Below, one piece after another: positions 9,076 to 18,461 of a stretch of DNA of 64,000 nucleotides; positions within the stretch are counted from its first letter, which is position 1; each line of letters opens with the position of its first letter. A program made the translations under genes and the position numbers. Origin of the DNA: Candidatus Electrothrix aestuarii. GTDB lineage: Bacteria > Desulfobacterota > Desulfobulbia > Desulfobulbales > Desulfobulbaceae. The notes beneath the pieces are model-generated. The model saw only the letters and a program-made list of their open reading frames with translations, had not been told where the DNA came from and made no database searches. The stretch spans positions 1,323,001 to 1,387,000 of the forward strand of contig CP159373.1 of the NCBI GenBank assembly GCA_032595685.2, written 5' to 3'.

Positions 9076-10218
9076 GTGAAAAAATACATTTGGCAACATC
9101 CAGACTGGCCTGATATGCACTGGGATGAGCAGGCACTCACGGCTCTTATCACCCGGTGTAGACTGAAACAGCATTTCCTGCTCGGAGCTGTCAGTGTCCT
9201 GGGGTTTGACCTGCGGCTACAGGCTCAAGGGATCGTCCTTGAAAAAGAGGTACTCGAAACATCCGCTATTGAAGGAGAGCTGCTTGACCCGGAAGGTGTC
9301 CGCTCCTCGGTAGCCCACAGGCTCGGTTTAGCAGGAGTCGGCTTACGTCCCTCGGATCGAAAAACTGACGGAGCCGTAGATGTTCTGCTGGATGCAGCCA
9401 GGCACTTCAACACTCCCCTTTCCGAAGAACGGCTCAAGGGCTGGCACGCAGCTCTGTTTCCTGACGGATATTCCGGTTTTCACCGCATAATCACCGGCGA
9501 CTGGCGACAGCAGGAGATGGAGATCGTTTCCGGGCCGGAAGGGCGACAACAGGTGCATTACAAGGCACCTCTGCCGGATGCTGTCCCGGAGGAGATCAGG
9601 CTTTTTCTCTGTTGGCTGAACGGACCTGCGCATACGGACGGACTCATCAGAGCAGCACTTGCTCATTACCGCTTTGTCGTTATTCATCCTTTTGATGACG
9701 GCAACGGCAGGATCGCCCGTGCTTTGACCGACATGGCCCTGGCGCAGGATGAAGGTTCTGCGGTCAGATTCTACAGCCTTTCCAATCAGATCATGCAGAA
9801 CCGGGATGCGTATTATGCCGTTCTGGGGCGTTGTTCAAACGGAGCAGGGGATGTTACCCCCTGGCTGGAGTGGTTTTTACGGAGTTTTGAGCAGGCTGTC
9901 GTCAATTCGCAGGAACTCATTAACTCTGTTGTAGTCAAAGCCGGTTTCTGGCAGGAATTTGCCGGGACAGAACTGAATCCGCGACAAAAAAAAGTAGTCA
10001 ACGCCCTGCTTGATGCGGGGAAAGGAAATTTTGAAGGGTATCTGGCTGCAAGAAAATATAGATCTCTGGCAAAGACGAGCAAGGCAACGGCTTCCCGTGA
10101 CTTGGAGGATCTTGTCGGAAAGGGTGTACTGCGGCGGTTGGACGGCGGCGGGAGGAGTACAAAATACGATCTCTGCTGGGAGAGATTCGAGTCAGTAGGG
10201 TTATCCGTCCCTGGATAA
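9076..10218 (+). CDS. Fic-domain AMP-transferase with N-terminal inhibitory helix
   Basis: 380 aa, GTG start behind AGAGG. The catalytic Fic motif H-P-F-D-D-G-N-G-R-I-A-R begins at H204 and is complete. An inhibitory motif T-S-A-I-E-G (residues 62-67, glutamate 66) lies N-terminal to it, the class II arrangement in which the glutamate blocks ATP until released. The N-terminus resembles DUF4172 and the C-terminus (about 300-370) is a winged helix, as in stand-alone Fic proteins. It would transfer AMP to Ser/Thr/Tyr of a protein target, which is unknown. Both neighbouring ends carry nucleotidyltransferase remnants, so it probably arrived by insertion into a toxin-antitoxin hotspot. Confidence 0.9.
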   Translation: MKKYIWQHPDWPDMHWDEQALTALITRCRLKQHFLLGAVSVLGFDLRLQAQGIVLEKEVLETSAIEGELLDPEGVRSSVAHRLGLAGVGLRPSDRKTDGAVDVLLDAARHFNTPLSEERLKGWHAALFPDGYSGFHRIITGDWRQQEMEIVSGPEGRQQVHYKAPLPDAVPEEIRLFLCWLNGPAHTDGLIRAALAHYRFVVIHPFDDGNGRIARALTDMALAQDEGSAVRFYSLSNQIMQNRDAYYAVLGRCSNGAGDVTPWLEWFLRSFEQAVVNSQELINSVVVKAGFWQEFAGTELNPRQKKVVNALLDAGKGNFEGYLAARKYRSLAKTSKATASRDLEDLVGKGVLRRLDGGGRSTKYDLCWERFESVGLSVPG

Positions 10219-10263
10219 TGATGAGGTGGTGGGCAGTATTATACAGAGCGGGCAGGAGTGGTC
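10217..10263 (+). pseudogene. Second nucleotidyltransferase fragment
   Basis: Immediately after the Fic stop, reads N-D-E-V-V-G-S-I-I-Q-S-G-Q-E-W-S, homologous to the segment spanning the IS66 insertion near 11.2 kb. Confidence 0.4.
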
Positions 10264-10276
10264 TTTTGCCTGAATA

Positions 10277-10573
10277 CTAATTTCTGCGACCTGACAACGC
10301 CCGCAACACAGCTTTCGGTTCCTTTGCCACAACATTCAGCAGTACACGCGCCGGACCTCGCGGAGTGCGGTCACCCCGTTCCCAGTGGCGAAGTGTCCCC
10401 AAGCTGATACCAAAGGCGGAAGCGAATTCCGCCTGGGTCATTCCTATATGCTGACGAACCGCCTTCACATCCGGCTGTGCAACCTCATGCACAACAGCCT
10501 TTATCGGTTTTCCTTTCGCGAAATCAATAGATTCACGTAGTCCCTGCTGAATACTCTCAAATGCGCTACTCAT
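10277..10573 (-). CDS. XRE-family antitoxin (HigA/NadS-like)
   Basis: 98 aa. A helix-turn-helix is clear at about residues 40-72 (M-T-Q-A-E-F-A-S-A-F-G-I-S-L-G-T-L-R-H-W-E-R-G). Its start overlaps the stop of the upstream RelE-type gene by four bases, giving the toxin-first order of HigBA systems. It should bind the toxin and repress the shared promoter. Confidence 0.85.
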   Translation of the reverse strand: MSSAFESIQQGLRESIDFAKGKPIKAVVHEVAQPDVKAVRQHIGMTQAEFASAFGISLGTLRHWERGDRTPRGPARVLLNVVAKEPKAVLRALSGRRN

Positions 10574-10923
10574 CTCACACCTCCTCTTTGTTTACTTCCA
10601 TATGTCGCCAGCAATTCTTCGGTTAATTTGGCCAGCATATTCCGCTCCGCTTTGCTGATGTTCGCCTTTTCCGATTTTCCGAACAAGGTCAGCAGAAACA
10701 ACGGGTATTGCTCACTGTGAAAATAGTAGATAACCCGGACACCGCCGCTTTTTCCCGTACCTTCCCGTTTCCAGCGCAGTTTCCGAATGCCGCCAGTACC
10801 CTGCAGGAGTACACCCGCCTCCGGATTAGCTGCAAGATATCGGATCAAATTTTCCCGCTCCGGGTTACGCAGCAATTTTTCCGCACGTCGGATAAATTCC
10901 GGGAGTTCGACTACTGTGTTCAT
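10570..10923 (-). CDS. RelE/HigB-family toxin
   Basis: 117 aa from the ATG at 10923 (M-N-T-V-V-E-L). Conserved family segments G-T-G-G-I-R-K-L-R-W, R-V-I-Y-Y-F and L-F-L-L-T-L-F-G-K are present. Upstream in-frame ATGs at 10941 and 10983 exist, but family members begin at the chosen Met. Such toxins are mRNA interferases that cleave in the ribosome; activity here is inferred from family only. Confidence 0.85.
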   Translation of the reverse strand: MNTVVELPEFIRRAEKLLRNPERENLIRYLAANPEAGVLLQGTGGIRKLRWKREGTGKSGGVRVIYYFHSEQYPLFLLTLFGKSEKANISKAERNMLAKLTEELLATYGSKQRGGVR

Positions 10924-10993
10924 AAGGATATTGTAATCCATTGGATTACTCTTGACAAGAGGAGAGGTGCCTTGGCGTAACAAAGCTCAGTGA

Positions 10994-11215
10994 GAGAAAA
11001 GCGACTTTCTGGCGATTTCCCCGCTGTGCCCTCTAATTCTGCACGGTTCCCGTGTCCGCAATGCAACCCGGCAGAATTCTGATCGGGATTTTCTGATCAT
11101 CGCTGATCATCCGCTGGACCGAGAGATCATAACAAAGCTGAAGAATGGGCTGTATGATATTGAGTTGGAAAATGATGAGGTGGTGAACAGTATTATACGG
11201 AGCAGGCAGGAGTGG
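10994..11215 (+). pseudogene. MNT-type nucleotidyltransferase remnant, split by IS66
   Basis: Open from a stop at 10991 without a usable start. Contains a degenerate nucleotidyltransferase motif L-H-G-S-R-V followed by N-S-D-R-D-F (the G-S-x10-D-x-D type signature, second Asp read as D-R-D). It is interrupted by the element at 11216-12760 and resumes at 12761 as S-S-P-A-Y-D-A-L-P-F-K-E-A-V-E, with the shared 8-bp duplication AGGAGTGG. MNT proteins pair with HEPN toxins; no HEPN gene is adjacent. Confidence 0.6.
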
Positions 11216-12760
11216 GTAACTAATCACAGGGTATCGAAACTAAAAGAATTAGTAGCGGCCCTTTCCGTAATCTGCTAGAGTTACATTCACTATAATGTAA
11301 TCTCTTTTTTCGTGACATATCCAATTTTGCCCTGATGTCCGCTGATAATCCTCTACCCGACGATCTCAAAATAACCGAAGTCGATCTTGCCGCCACTCCT
11401 CCGGCAGTATTGGATCTGGTGCGGATTCTTGCTGCCGAGAATGCTGCATTGCGCAAGCGGGTAGAAGAGCTGGAAGCCAAGCTCGGAGAGAATTCATCAA
11501 ATTCCAATAAGCCACCGTCTTCCGATTCTCCCTACGATGAAAAAGGGAAACTGAGGACAAGAAAAAGAAGGGGCAAGGATCGCAGAAACCACCCAAAAAG
11601 CGCAAAGGATCACGGCAGAAATTCATGTCGCCCACGGAAACGCAGGATGTAACGCCCTCCACCTGTTCCTGTGGCTGCAGCAGCTTCAAAAATCTCGAAC
11701 CATACTATACCCACCAGCACATTGAACTCCCCGAAATCGTGATGTCGGTCATTCATTTCACCCTGTATAAAGGGGAATGCACTGGCTGCGGAAAAACCGG
11801 TAAAGGATACGTTCCCGGAGAATTCCAGGCTGGCTTCGGTCCGAGATTCACAGCCCTGGTCGGCGAGATCAGCGGCATTGACGGCAATAGCCGCGAAACC
11901 GTTCAGACGTTCTGCTCTTCTGTCCTCGGTGTCCCCGTCAGCCTTGGAGCTATACAAAAAATTATTGATCGGGCCTCGGCAGCGGTCAAACCGCATTATG
12001 AAACCATACGGGACGTAGCCCGAAGCCAGGATGTCAATTATCTCGACGAAACCACCTGGAAAAAAGGCGGCAAACTCCACTGGCTGTGGGTTATGACCAA
12101 TTCGACGGTCGCCTATTTCATGATTCATCGACACCGATCCAGGGAAGCCTTTGAACAGCTTATCGGTATCTGGGAAGGTATTCTGGTCAGTGACGGTTAC
12201 AGGCTCTATCAAAGCTGGGTCAATGGCCGCCAAACCTGCCTTGCCCATCTGATACGCAGAGCACAAGGACTATCCGAGCGTGATGACCCGGAGCTTGCCA
12301 AATGCGGAAAATGGGCTGCCGCCGAACTGAGACGGTTGTGTAAGATGGCGAAGGATCCACCAACTCAGGGTGAATGGTCATCATTTTATGCCCGGCTTTG
12401 CCGACTTATTGCGCTGTATCGCGACTGCGACAGTGATGCGGGGAAGTTTGTCCGCCATATTGAGAATGAAATGGATTCACTTTTTACCTTCCTGTTTGAG
12501 GAGGGCGTGGACCCCACCAACAATTTTGCTGAACGAATGATTCGCTTCGCCGTGCTCTGGCGAAAACGCAGCCAGGGAACAAAGAGCGACAAAGGAAATC
12601 GATGGGTTGAGCGAATTCTCTCGCTGCGCCAGACATGCAGACTGCAAGGCAAATCCACGTTTGAGGTGCTCACCGATGCTGTGCGTTCTTATTTCAGGCA
12701 ACAGACTCCTGACTTAGACTGGATCAGACAGGCCGCTTGAGCTACCCTGTGATTAGTTAC
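11216..12760 (+). mobile_element. IS66-family insertion sequence (second type)
   Basis: 1545 bp with terminal repeats GTAACTAATCACAGGGTA at both ends and an 8-bp target duplication AGGAGTGG at 11208-11215 and 12761-12768. GTAA ends and 8-bp duplications are hallmarks of IS66. It inserted into the nucleotidyltransferase remnant. Its ends differ from the two IS66 copies at 15.6 and 53.5 kb. Confidence 0.9.
11335..12740 (+). CDS. IS66-type transposase (TnpC), two frames
   Basis: An N-terminal frame (11335-11652) has the leucine-rich coiled coil and the N-S-S-N-S-N-K-P-P-S-S-D motif of IS66; the second (11625-12740) has the zinc-binding C-G-C/C-T-G-C cluster and the DDE residues in L-D-E-T-T-W, S-D-G-Y-R-L-Y and N-N-F-A-E-R. 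One extra A near 11550 (G-G-G-A-A-A-C) would join them as K-G-K-T-E-D-K. No tnpA or tnpB is present, as in the ISBst12-like group. Confidence 0.8.
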
Positions 12761-12842
12761 AGGAGTGGTCTTCGCCTGCATACGATGCGTTGCCGTTCAA
12801 AGAGGCGGTGGAGAGAGATTTGGGTTATGAACTTGCAACTAA

Positions 12843-12958
12843 TTCTACTTTGGGGATCATGTTAGCAACTATCTGATAATATTAAGAAGGATAAAAAAGG
12901 AGCTTTTTAAATATTTTGCAAAAATCAGTTAGTTATACTTATGGTCGCCAAAGTAGAA
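12843..12958. mobile_element. 116-bp MITE-like element
   Basis: Inverted arms TTCTACTTTGGGGATCAT and ATGGTCGCCAAAGTAGAA, flanked on both sides by CTAA (12839-12842 and 12959-12962). No coding capacity. It sits in the tail of the nucleotidyltransferase remnant. Confidence 0.6.
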
Positions 12959-12962
12959 CTAA

Positions 12963-13064
12963 GTAACCGTTCACTCCCCTCTGATACTTTACGTTCATTT
13001 TGAGAGAACTAACTGAATTCTCGTTTTGAGAATCAGAATCACGGGAGTGGGTGTGAACGATTAC
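12963..13064. mobile_element. 102-bp miniature IS66-type element
   Basis: Starts GTAACCGTTCACTCCCCTC, identical for 19 bases to the right end of IS66 copy 1 (17351-17369, inverted), and ends with the related GTGAACGATTAC. Its right flank GTCCTTTA (13065-13072) reappears inverted as TAAAGGAC at 17370-17377, so it once sat inside the IS1-type transposase gene with an 8-bp duplication. Confidence 0.6.
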
Positions 13065-14050
13065 GTCCTTTACGACTTGAGAACTCCTGAAGAAACGGTA
13101 ATTATGGTTTTGAAGATGTTCCTGATACGGGTTGACCTCTCCGGTATTTGTTTTGTATTCGGAATAACCGAAGAAACTGCTTTGATGTGGCTCAAAAGGG
13201 CGGCCCGACAGGCTGACACTATCAATGCTCAACTGATGCGTAATCTTCCAGTGACAGAGATACAGCTTGATGAGATGTGGAATTTCATCAAACGGAAATG
13301 TGCAGAGGACTGTATGGCTGGAGGAGAGAGCCCTGAAAGCAGTGAAGATGGTCGTCAATGGATTTGGATCAGTTTCGCTGCTGAGTTTCGCCTCATACTG
13401 ACCACTTTTGTCGGGCCTCGAACCTCTGAAAGCGCCCTGAGGCTGATTGAGAAAACGGCTGAGATGGTCAAGGGGGTTCCATGTTTTTTTAGCGATGGAT
13501 TCAGTAGTTATCTTTCGGCCCTGATCGCTGTATATCATCAGATTGTTACTTTTCCGCATACAGGTAAGAAAGGTCGTCCGAAGGAGCCGGTTGAGGAACC
13601 ACATTCTGATCTTGTTTACGGTCAGATTATCAAAGAGAAAAAAAGCGGTCGTCTCAAGGCGTTAAAAACGCGTGTTCTCTGTGGAGCAGAACGACTTGAA
13701 AAACTCGGTCTCAAGATTAGCACCAGCTTGATTGAACGTTTGAATCTAACCCTGCGTCAGTCCTTGGCACCATTGGTTCGAAAGGGCTTGGGGTTTTGTA
13801 AAAACCGGGAACTGATGCGAAGACGGGTGACGTTTTTTCAGGTGTTCTACAACTTTTCACGGCCTCATCAGAACTTGCGGGTTCCTTTACCGGAGAATCA
13901 ACGGTATTCCCAAGGAGCGATCCATACAAAATGGCTTCGTCGAACACCCGGTATGGCTGCCGGAATTACAGACCATATTTGGTCTTTTCGAGAGCTACTG
14001 ACCGTTAAATTTGAGTCAGTTCATAATCAAAGTATTAGTGGGTGAGCACC
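13065..14050 (+). mobile_element. IS1-type element, transposase C-terminal part
   Basis: The right-hand 986 bp of an IS1-like element. The transposase frame runs to 14045 with the conserved L-D-E-M-W-N-F, the S-D-G-F-S-S-Y segment and the C-terminal block (L-N-L-T-L-R-Q followed by V-R-K-G-L-G-F-C-K-N). The element ends in GGGTGAGCACC at 14050, followed by the duplication AGAAGCTG. The missing N-terminal part is at 17370-17644 in the other orientation; joined through GTCCTTTA the frame reads D-T-V-L-Y-D-L-R-T-P-E-E without a break. Confidence 0.8.
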
Positions 14051-14184
14051 AGAAGCTGAGAGAATCGATAAATTGTAAGCCAATCAGCCGAATCAGGGGA
14101 GAAAACATTTGTAAAATGATATGCGATTAGCGAAGTAAATACGATTGCGGCCAAACCAACTTTTAACTGTGACTCGTTGCGCAT
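14051..14184 (-). pseudogene. N-terminal half of a split small membrane-protein gene
   Basis: ATG at 14184 with an AGGGAGA site; reads M-R-N-E-S-Q-L-K-V-G-L-A-A and a hydrophobic helix, ending at the IS1 duplication. The C-terminal half is at 17645-18076 on the other strand; CAGCTTCT is the 8-bp duplication common to both. The gene lies 94 bases after the nikC-like stop and in the same direction, so it was the next gene of that operon or close to it. Confidence 0.65.
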
Positions 14185-14277
14185 AGAATCTCCCTAAAGT
14201 AGCATCATTACACAAGTAGAAGTTTTTCATGCTACCATGAATCCACGAAAAGCGTAAACAGAAACCTCATTGCAGAA

Positions 14278-15096
14278 CTACCCCTGATACCTATCCCTCA
14301 ACCCATCCCCGGTCAGGTTGAAGGCCAGGGCAGTGAGCATAATGGCAATGCCGGGATACAGGGAGAGGTGTGGGGCACTGAGGATGAAGTCTTTGCCCTC
14401 CATGAGCAGAGTACCCCATTCCGGGGTGGGCGGCTGGGCTCCGAAGCCGAGGAAGCCCAGGGCGGAGACCGCAAGAATGGCCTTGGCCAGGCCGATAGTT
14501 GCCAAGACTATGACTGAGGGCAGGCAGGCGGGCAGGATATGGCGCAGCACGATGCGGATGCCGGAGACCCCGGAGATTCGGGCTGCTGCCACGTAATCCC
14601 GTTCTTTCACTGACAGGGTGATGCCCCGGACAAGGCGGGCATAGCGCATCCAACTCACCGAGGACAGGGCCAGGATCATGTTGACGGTACCTGGCCCCAT
14701 CAACCCGGCCACGGTCATGGCCGCAATCACCTCGGGGAAGGAGAAAAAGATGTCGGTGAGGCGCATGAGTCCTTCATCGGCAATGCCGCCGCTGTAGCCG
14801 GAGGACAGGCCCACGCTCAGGCCCAGCAGACAGGATACCGCAACCACGGCAAGACTGAGTCCCACTGAGATATGGGCCCCGGCCAGAATGCGGGAAAGGA
14901 GGCAGCGGCCCAGGGTGTCGTTGCCCAAAGGGTAGGTCCAGGAAGGCGGAGCCAGCCGCAGGTTCATATCAGTGTGCAGAGGATCATGCGGGGCCAGGAC
15001 AGTCCCGAACAGGGTGATGCAGAGCACTACGGCCACTATGAGCAGGGCTGCGGTCAGAACCGGATTGGCTGTTGCTTTTTTGAGATACTTCTTCAA
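14278..15096 (-). CDS. ABC transporter permease, NikC/DppC type
   Basis: 272 aa. N-terminal helix (residues 13-35), periplasmic loop with L-G-N-D-T-L-G-R typical of NikC/DppC, five further helices, and the ATPase-docking loop A-A-R-I-S-G-V-S-G. It follows the nikB-like stop by 15 bases. Its partner nikB is cut by IS66, and the ATPase and binding-protein genes are now 44 kb away at 58.9-62.3 kb, so this gene is probably cut off from its operon promoter. A diverged copy of its last codons lies inverted at 18270-18367. Confidence 0.85.
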   Translation of the reverse strand: MKKYLKKATANPVLTAALLIVAVVLCITLFGTVLAPHDPLHTDMNLRLAPPSWTYPLGNDTLGRCLLSRILAGAHISVGLSLAVVAVSCLLGLSVGLSSGYSGGIADEGLMRLTDIFFSFPEVIAAMTVAGLMGPGTVNMILALSSVSWMRYARLVRGITLSVKERDYVAAARISGVSGIRIVLRHILPACLPSVIVLATIGLAKAILAVSALGFLGFGAQPPTPEWGTLLMEGKDFILSAPHLSLYPGIAIMLTALAFNLTGDGLRDRYQG

Positions 15097-15111
15097 GGCA
15101 GTCCGTGATAA

Positions 15112-15630
15112 TCAGAGCCTGATGCGCGGGTCCAGCAGGCGGTAGGTCAGATCGGTGAGCAGGTTGATGGAGACAAAGACGAGCACGCAGAACAGCACCA
15201 ATCCCTGAATAAGCGGGTAATCCTGGTTGCTCACTGCGCTGACCATCAGCTCGCCCAGACCGGGCCAGGCAAACACGGTTTCCGTGATCACTGCCCCTTC
15301 CAGTATCATGCCGAACTCAATGCCGATGACCGTGACCAGCGGGATCATGGCGTTCCTGAACAGATGCCTGGTCAGGACCAGGCGGCTGTTCACCCCTCTG
15401 GCTTGCAGCGCCATGATATGTTCGGCCTGCATGGTCTCGATAATGGCGGAGCGGAGAATCCGGGTGGTGTAGGCGGTCAGGGCCGTGCCCAGCGTGATAG
15501 CGGGCAGGATGATGTGCTGCCAGGTGCCGCTGCCGAAGCTGGGCAGCCAGTGCAGGCGCACGGCAAAGAGGAGGATCAGGACCAGGCCGAGCCAGTAATT
15601 GGGCATGGAAACCCCGGCCACACTCAGGCT
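15112..15630 (-). pseudogene. C-terminal half of a NikB/DppB-type permease, cut by IS66
   Basis: 172 codons containing three to four helices, the EAA-type loop (A-L-Q-A-R-G-V-N-S) and the C-terminal D-P-R-I-R-L. The first half is at 55191-55607. Removing the intervening DNA and one copy of AACACTGA joins T-W-L-D-S-L-S-V to S-L-S-V-A-G-V-S-M-P in one frame, giving 311 aa, the normal family length. An internal GTG at 15621 could initiate a fragment, but it would not be a working permease. Confidence 0.85.
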
Positions 15631-15638
15631 AACACTGA

Positions 15639-17369
15639 GTAACCGTTCAGACCCCTCTCATTTTTTACGCAGCAAGAGGCAGAGGAGGTACATCCAGCCC
15701 CTGACGCCGAGCCGTGATAACCTCGGCGAGATATTTCCACGGACAGGCGTTGCGCTTCCTACACGTATCAATCACGCTCGCAAGTATGGCAAACACATGA
15801 CTACCTTGACCATTACGGGTACCGTGGCTTAATTTGCGCGCAATAACCCAATGACGTAACGCTTGCTCCGCCTCATTATTGGTCAGGGGCCACGTCGGAT
15901 TCGACAACACATGAAAAATCGTGTCCCAGTCGTTGAGAAATTCTCTGGACAGCTCGCGTGTTTTTTTATGATCTGAATCGCGATATTTCATGCAGCATTC
16001 CTTAAATTCGGCCAGGAATTCTCTGTATATTGGCAAAAGGTCCGTGGGAGGCCCCTCGCGAGCCTTGTAAATTACATCCATCAACTCGGTGAGCACCGCA
16101 TGGGCCTCGGTGCCGAATGTGCGGGGATCATCGCTCAGGCTCTGTTTCAAACCTTTTGTCTTGCGCAGTAAATGCGCCCAGCAGCGGAGCCTGTTGAGGA
16201 ACTTACGATAGGCATTGTAGCCGTCGCTCATCAGCAATCCCTTAAAGGTTTGGCCGAGCACATAATCAAGTACTTTTTGGCTGCGAAGGCCAATGATGTA
16301 AAAGGTGACTTTCAGCGAGGTAAAGACCCATAACCACTGTTTCTTGCCCCACTCCTTCCAGGATGTCTCATCCACGAACAGGATCAGTGATTCACGCACC
16401 TCCTCAAGAAACTCATCGCTAAGGGGAGAAGCGGCGCGGCCAGCTTCATGGATACATTGATTGATCGTACCGATGCCCAAATCCAATCGCAGCCAATCTT
16501 GCAGAAATTCCCGGATGCGGCGGCGAGAAAGGCGCATGCGCTTGGAGAGGCACACGATCAGAGCGGTCAATTTTGGGCCGACCATGTGCCATTGGCTTAT
16601 TTCAACCCCCCAGTCTTCGTTTTTTCGAGACGATGGGGCATAAGCCGATTGACATGACCACAGCCGCCGCAAGTCGTGTCTCCGTAGATATGCTTGGTGT
16701 TGATCACCTCTATTCCCGGACCGGTGGCATCGCCCACCTCAATATCAACGACATAATGACCGGTGCGAGCGGTGAAGTCGCATGTTTCGTCCAGCTCAAG
16801 GTTACAAGCCGAGCAGGTGCCTGCTTTGTGAATGATGGTGTCGTGTACGGGAAGTTTTTGCGTTCGACCATGCCCGGTGGCACCGGGTTGCTTGCCGGGT
16901 TTATTGCCCTTGGGGCGATCATCGGTATTTTCGGGGGAATCCTGCTGGTCGGACCTGTCCGCATTCTCATCATGCTCGGCGGACTCCTCGTCAGAATCGT
17001 CGAGTTCTATGTCCGTGGCTTCGACTTGCTCTTCATCCGGTTCCTCCTCGTCGGCTTGAGCGTCGGCATCAAACCGGGCCCAGGGGAAATTTGAGCTGGG
17101 AGGCATGGAGCTGTTTTCGGAATTTTGACCCAGCCGTTCGTGAAGTTCTTTGAGGTCATCAAGTGCGAGCAGGCACAGCTCCTTTGCACTCTTACCGGGC
17201 AAGGAGTCAATAAACTGCTTATCTATTTTTAGCAACTCTTCTCTGGATAGGTGCATGCGAACTCAGAGCGTAGATAGATCTCGTAAAAAACGTTGTGACT
17301 GTTAAACTATCGTGATCCTCTTTTTTGTCCAGTTCTTTTTTGTGTGGAATGAGGGGAGTGAACGGTTAC
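15639..17369 (-). mobile_element. IS66-family element, copy 1
   Basis: 1731 bp, ends GTAACCGTTCAGACCCCTCT and (inverted) GTAACCGTTCACTCCCCTC. Left flank AACACTGA (15631-15638) matches the right flank of copy 2 at 55191-55198; right flank TAAAGGAC belongs to the IS1-type element. The two copies differ by one substitution and one T in a T6/T7 run that I can see. The mixed flanks show that this copy has taken part in recombination. Confidence 0.9.
15665..17256 (-). CDS. IS66-type transposase (TnpC), copy 1, two frames
   Basis: N-terminal frame 16597-17256 (219 aa): helical start, long acidic linker, then a zinc ribbon (C-S-A-C ... C-G-G-C-G). C-terminal frame 15665-16672: DDE residues in F-V-D-E-T-S-W, S-D-G-Y-N-A-Y and N-N-E-A-E-Q. 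The frames are out of register by one base at an A6 run (16620-16625); a seventh A gives one polypeptide of about 530 aa. Identical in copy 2, so either a homopolymer undercall in both, a shared lesion, or a -1 frameshift site. Confidence 0.8.
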
Positions 17370-17644
17370 TAAAGGACTGTATCCCGTGTTTCTGAAAAGA
17401 ACGTCCTGCATTCCTTACAGTTAAAGATGCGTCTTCTCCCGCTTTGAGTCATATACGTTGAAGCAGCACGTATATTGCCACGACTCAGCAGGGTATAATA
17501 CTTACACTCGGAATTGGGACATGGCTGTTTCCAGTCTTTAGGTTTTCTCATGGCCTGTTCTCCTGTTGTTTTGAGCCTGCTACCACAAAATTATACAGGG
17601 AGAACGGGGCATTTTCTATTTCAAAGTATTAGCGGGTGAGCACC
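17370..17644 (-). mobile_element. IS1-type element, transposase N-terminal part
   Basis: Codes (17551 to 17370) for a 60-residue zinc-finger start of an IS1-like transposase: C-P-N-S-E-C and C-K-E-C-R-T-F-F-S-E-T. It stops where IS66 copy 1 begins; its first eight bases TAAAGGAC are the duplication shared with 13065-13072. The outer end GGGTGAGCACC at 17644 matches the end of the other half. Confidence 0.8.
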
Positions 17645-18076
17645 CAGCTTCTCGTTATTTCGTTATTTGTCGGCTATACAGTATGGTCTAGTATAGTGCC
17701 AAGGCTTCTTCCTACAGAAGCATTTATCTCTGGGGAATATAGAGGTGCCGCACAATGCATTAGTGTCAAAACTCCAGAGACTGTATTATTTGAACGGGAG
17801 CTGCTATTTACTATTAATCAATCGCTTTTCGAGTGTACAATTGATGGTAGCTCTAAGTTGCCTGGAAGCGATGAGATATATTCCCTTTGGTTTGGCCGAC
17901 GATTCAAGTGCCAAGGCGATGCTCACTACTTCGTTCTTGAATTCGATATGCCGGAAAATAGTGAGTATGGAATCGTAAAGTTAAGGATAACTAACGGAAC
18001 TGTTGACGGTATATTCTGGTCTGCCGACCCTAATTCATCGAACAAGTGGACGATACGAGCGGGTAAGTGCAGATAG
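17645..18076 (+). pseudogene. C-terminal half of the split small membrane-protein gene
   Basis: Begins with the IS1 duplication CAGCTTCT and continues with a membrane helix (L-L-V-I-S-L-F-V-G-Y) and a soluble domain with two cysteines ending G-K-C-R. Joined to 14051-14184 it gives I-Y-R-F-S-Q-L-L-V-I-S-L in frame: a protein of about 185 residues with two N-terminal helices and a periplasmic or cytoplasmic beta-rich domain. No family recognised. A GTG in the IS1 end could start translation of this half. Confidence 0.6.
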
Positions 18077-18145
18077 CAATCGTATCGTTTCGGCGTTGGT
18101 TGTCCCGCTCCTATATCGAACCGGCGCCATCCAACATCGCTATAG

Positions 18146-18283
18146 GTATCACGAAAAAATCGTTATTAGTATAACGGCAGATTCGTTATACGTATCACGG
18201 CAAAATCGTATTGAGTATAACGACCAATTCGCATCGGGTATCACGACCAAATCGTATCGAATATCACGGCAAGGCTATCATGC
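18146..18283. repeat. Six-unit 23-bp tandem repeat
   Basis: Units such as GTATCACGGCAAAATCGTAT plus 3 bases repeat at exact 23-bp spacing from 18146, alternating GTATCACG and GTATAACG starts. Non-coding. Two other arrays of the same period lie at 38641 and 41958. Confidence 0.7.
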
Positions 18284-18367
18284 TCATCGCCCTGGCCTTC
18301 AACCTGACCAGGGACGGGCTGTGAGACAGGTATCAGGGGTAGTTCTATAATGAGGTTTCTGTTTACG
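18270..18367 (+). pseudogene. Remnant of the 3' end of a second nikC-like gene
   Basis: Reads M-L-I-A-L-A-F-N-L-T-R-D-G-L then a stop, and the following bases continue the homology (D-R-Y-Q-G, then the downstream AGTTCT-ATGAGGTTTCTGTTTACG). It is a diverged inverted duplicate of 14253-14335, the end of the nikC-like gene. Confidence 0.6.
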
Positions 18368-18461
18368 GTTTCCGAAGGCTATGTTAATCGCTAGATGAAC
18401 GAGGTAATACCCCTGAAGACCGTAGATTCATTTTTCCGAAGAGGAAGTTCAATTAGTTGAG

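Noticed and set aside
18146-18283. Possible CRISPR array
   Set aside because: Units are contiguous 23-mers without spacers, and no cas gene is present.
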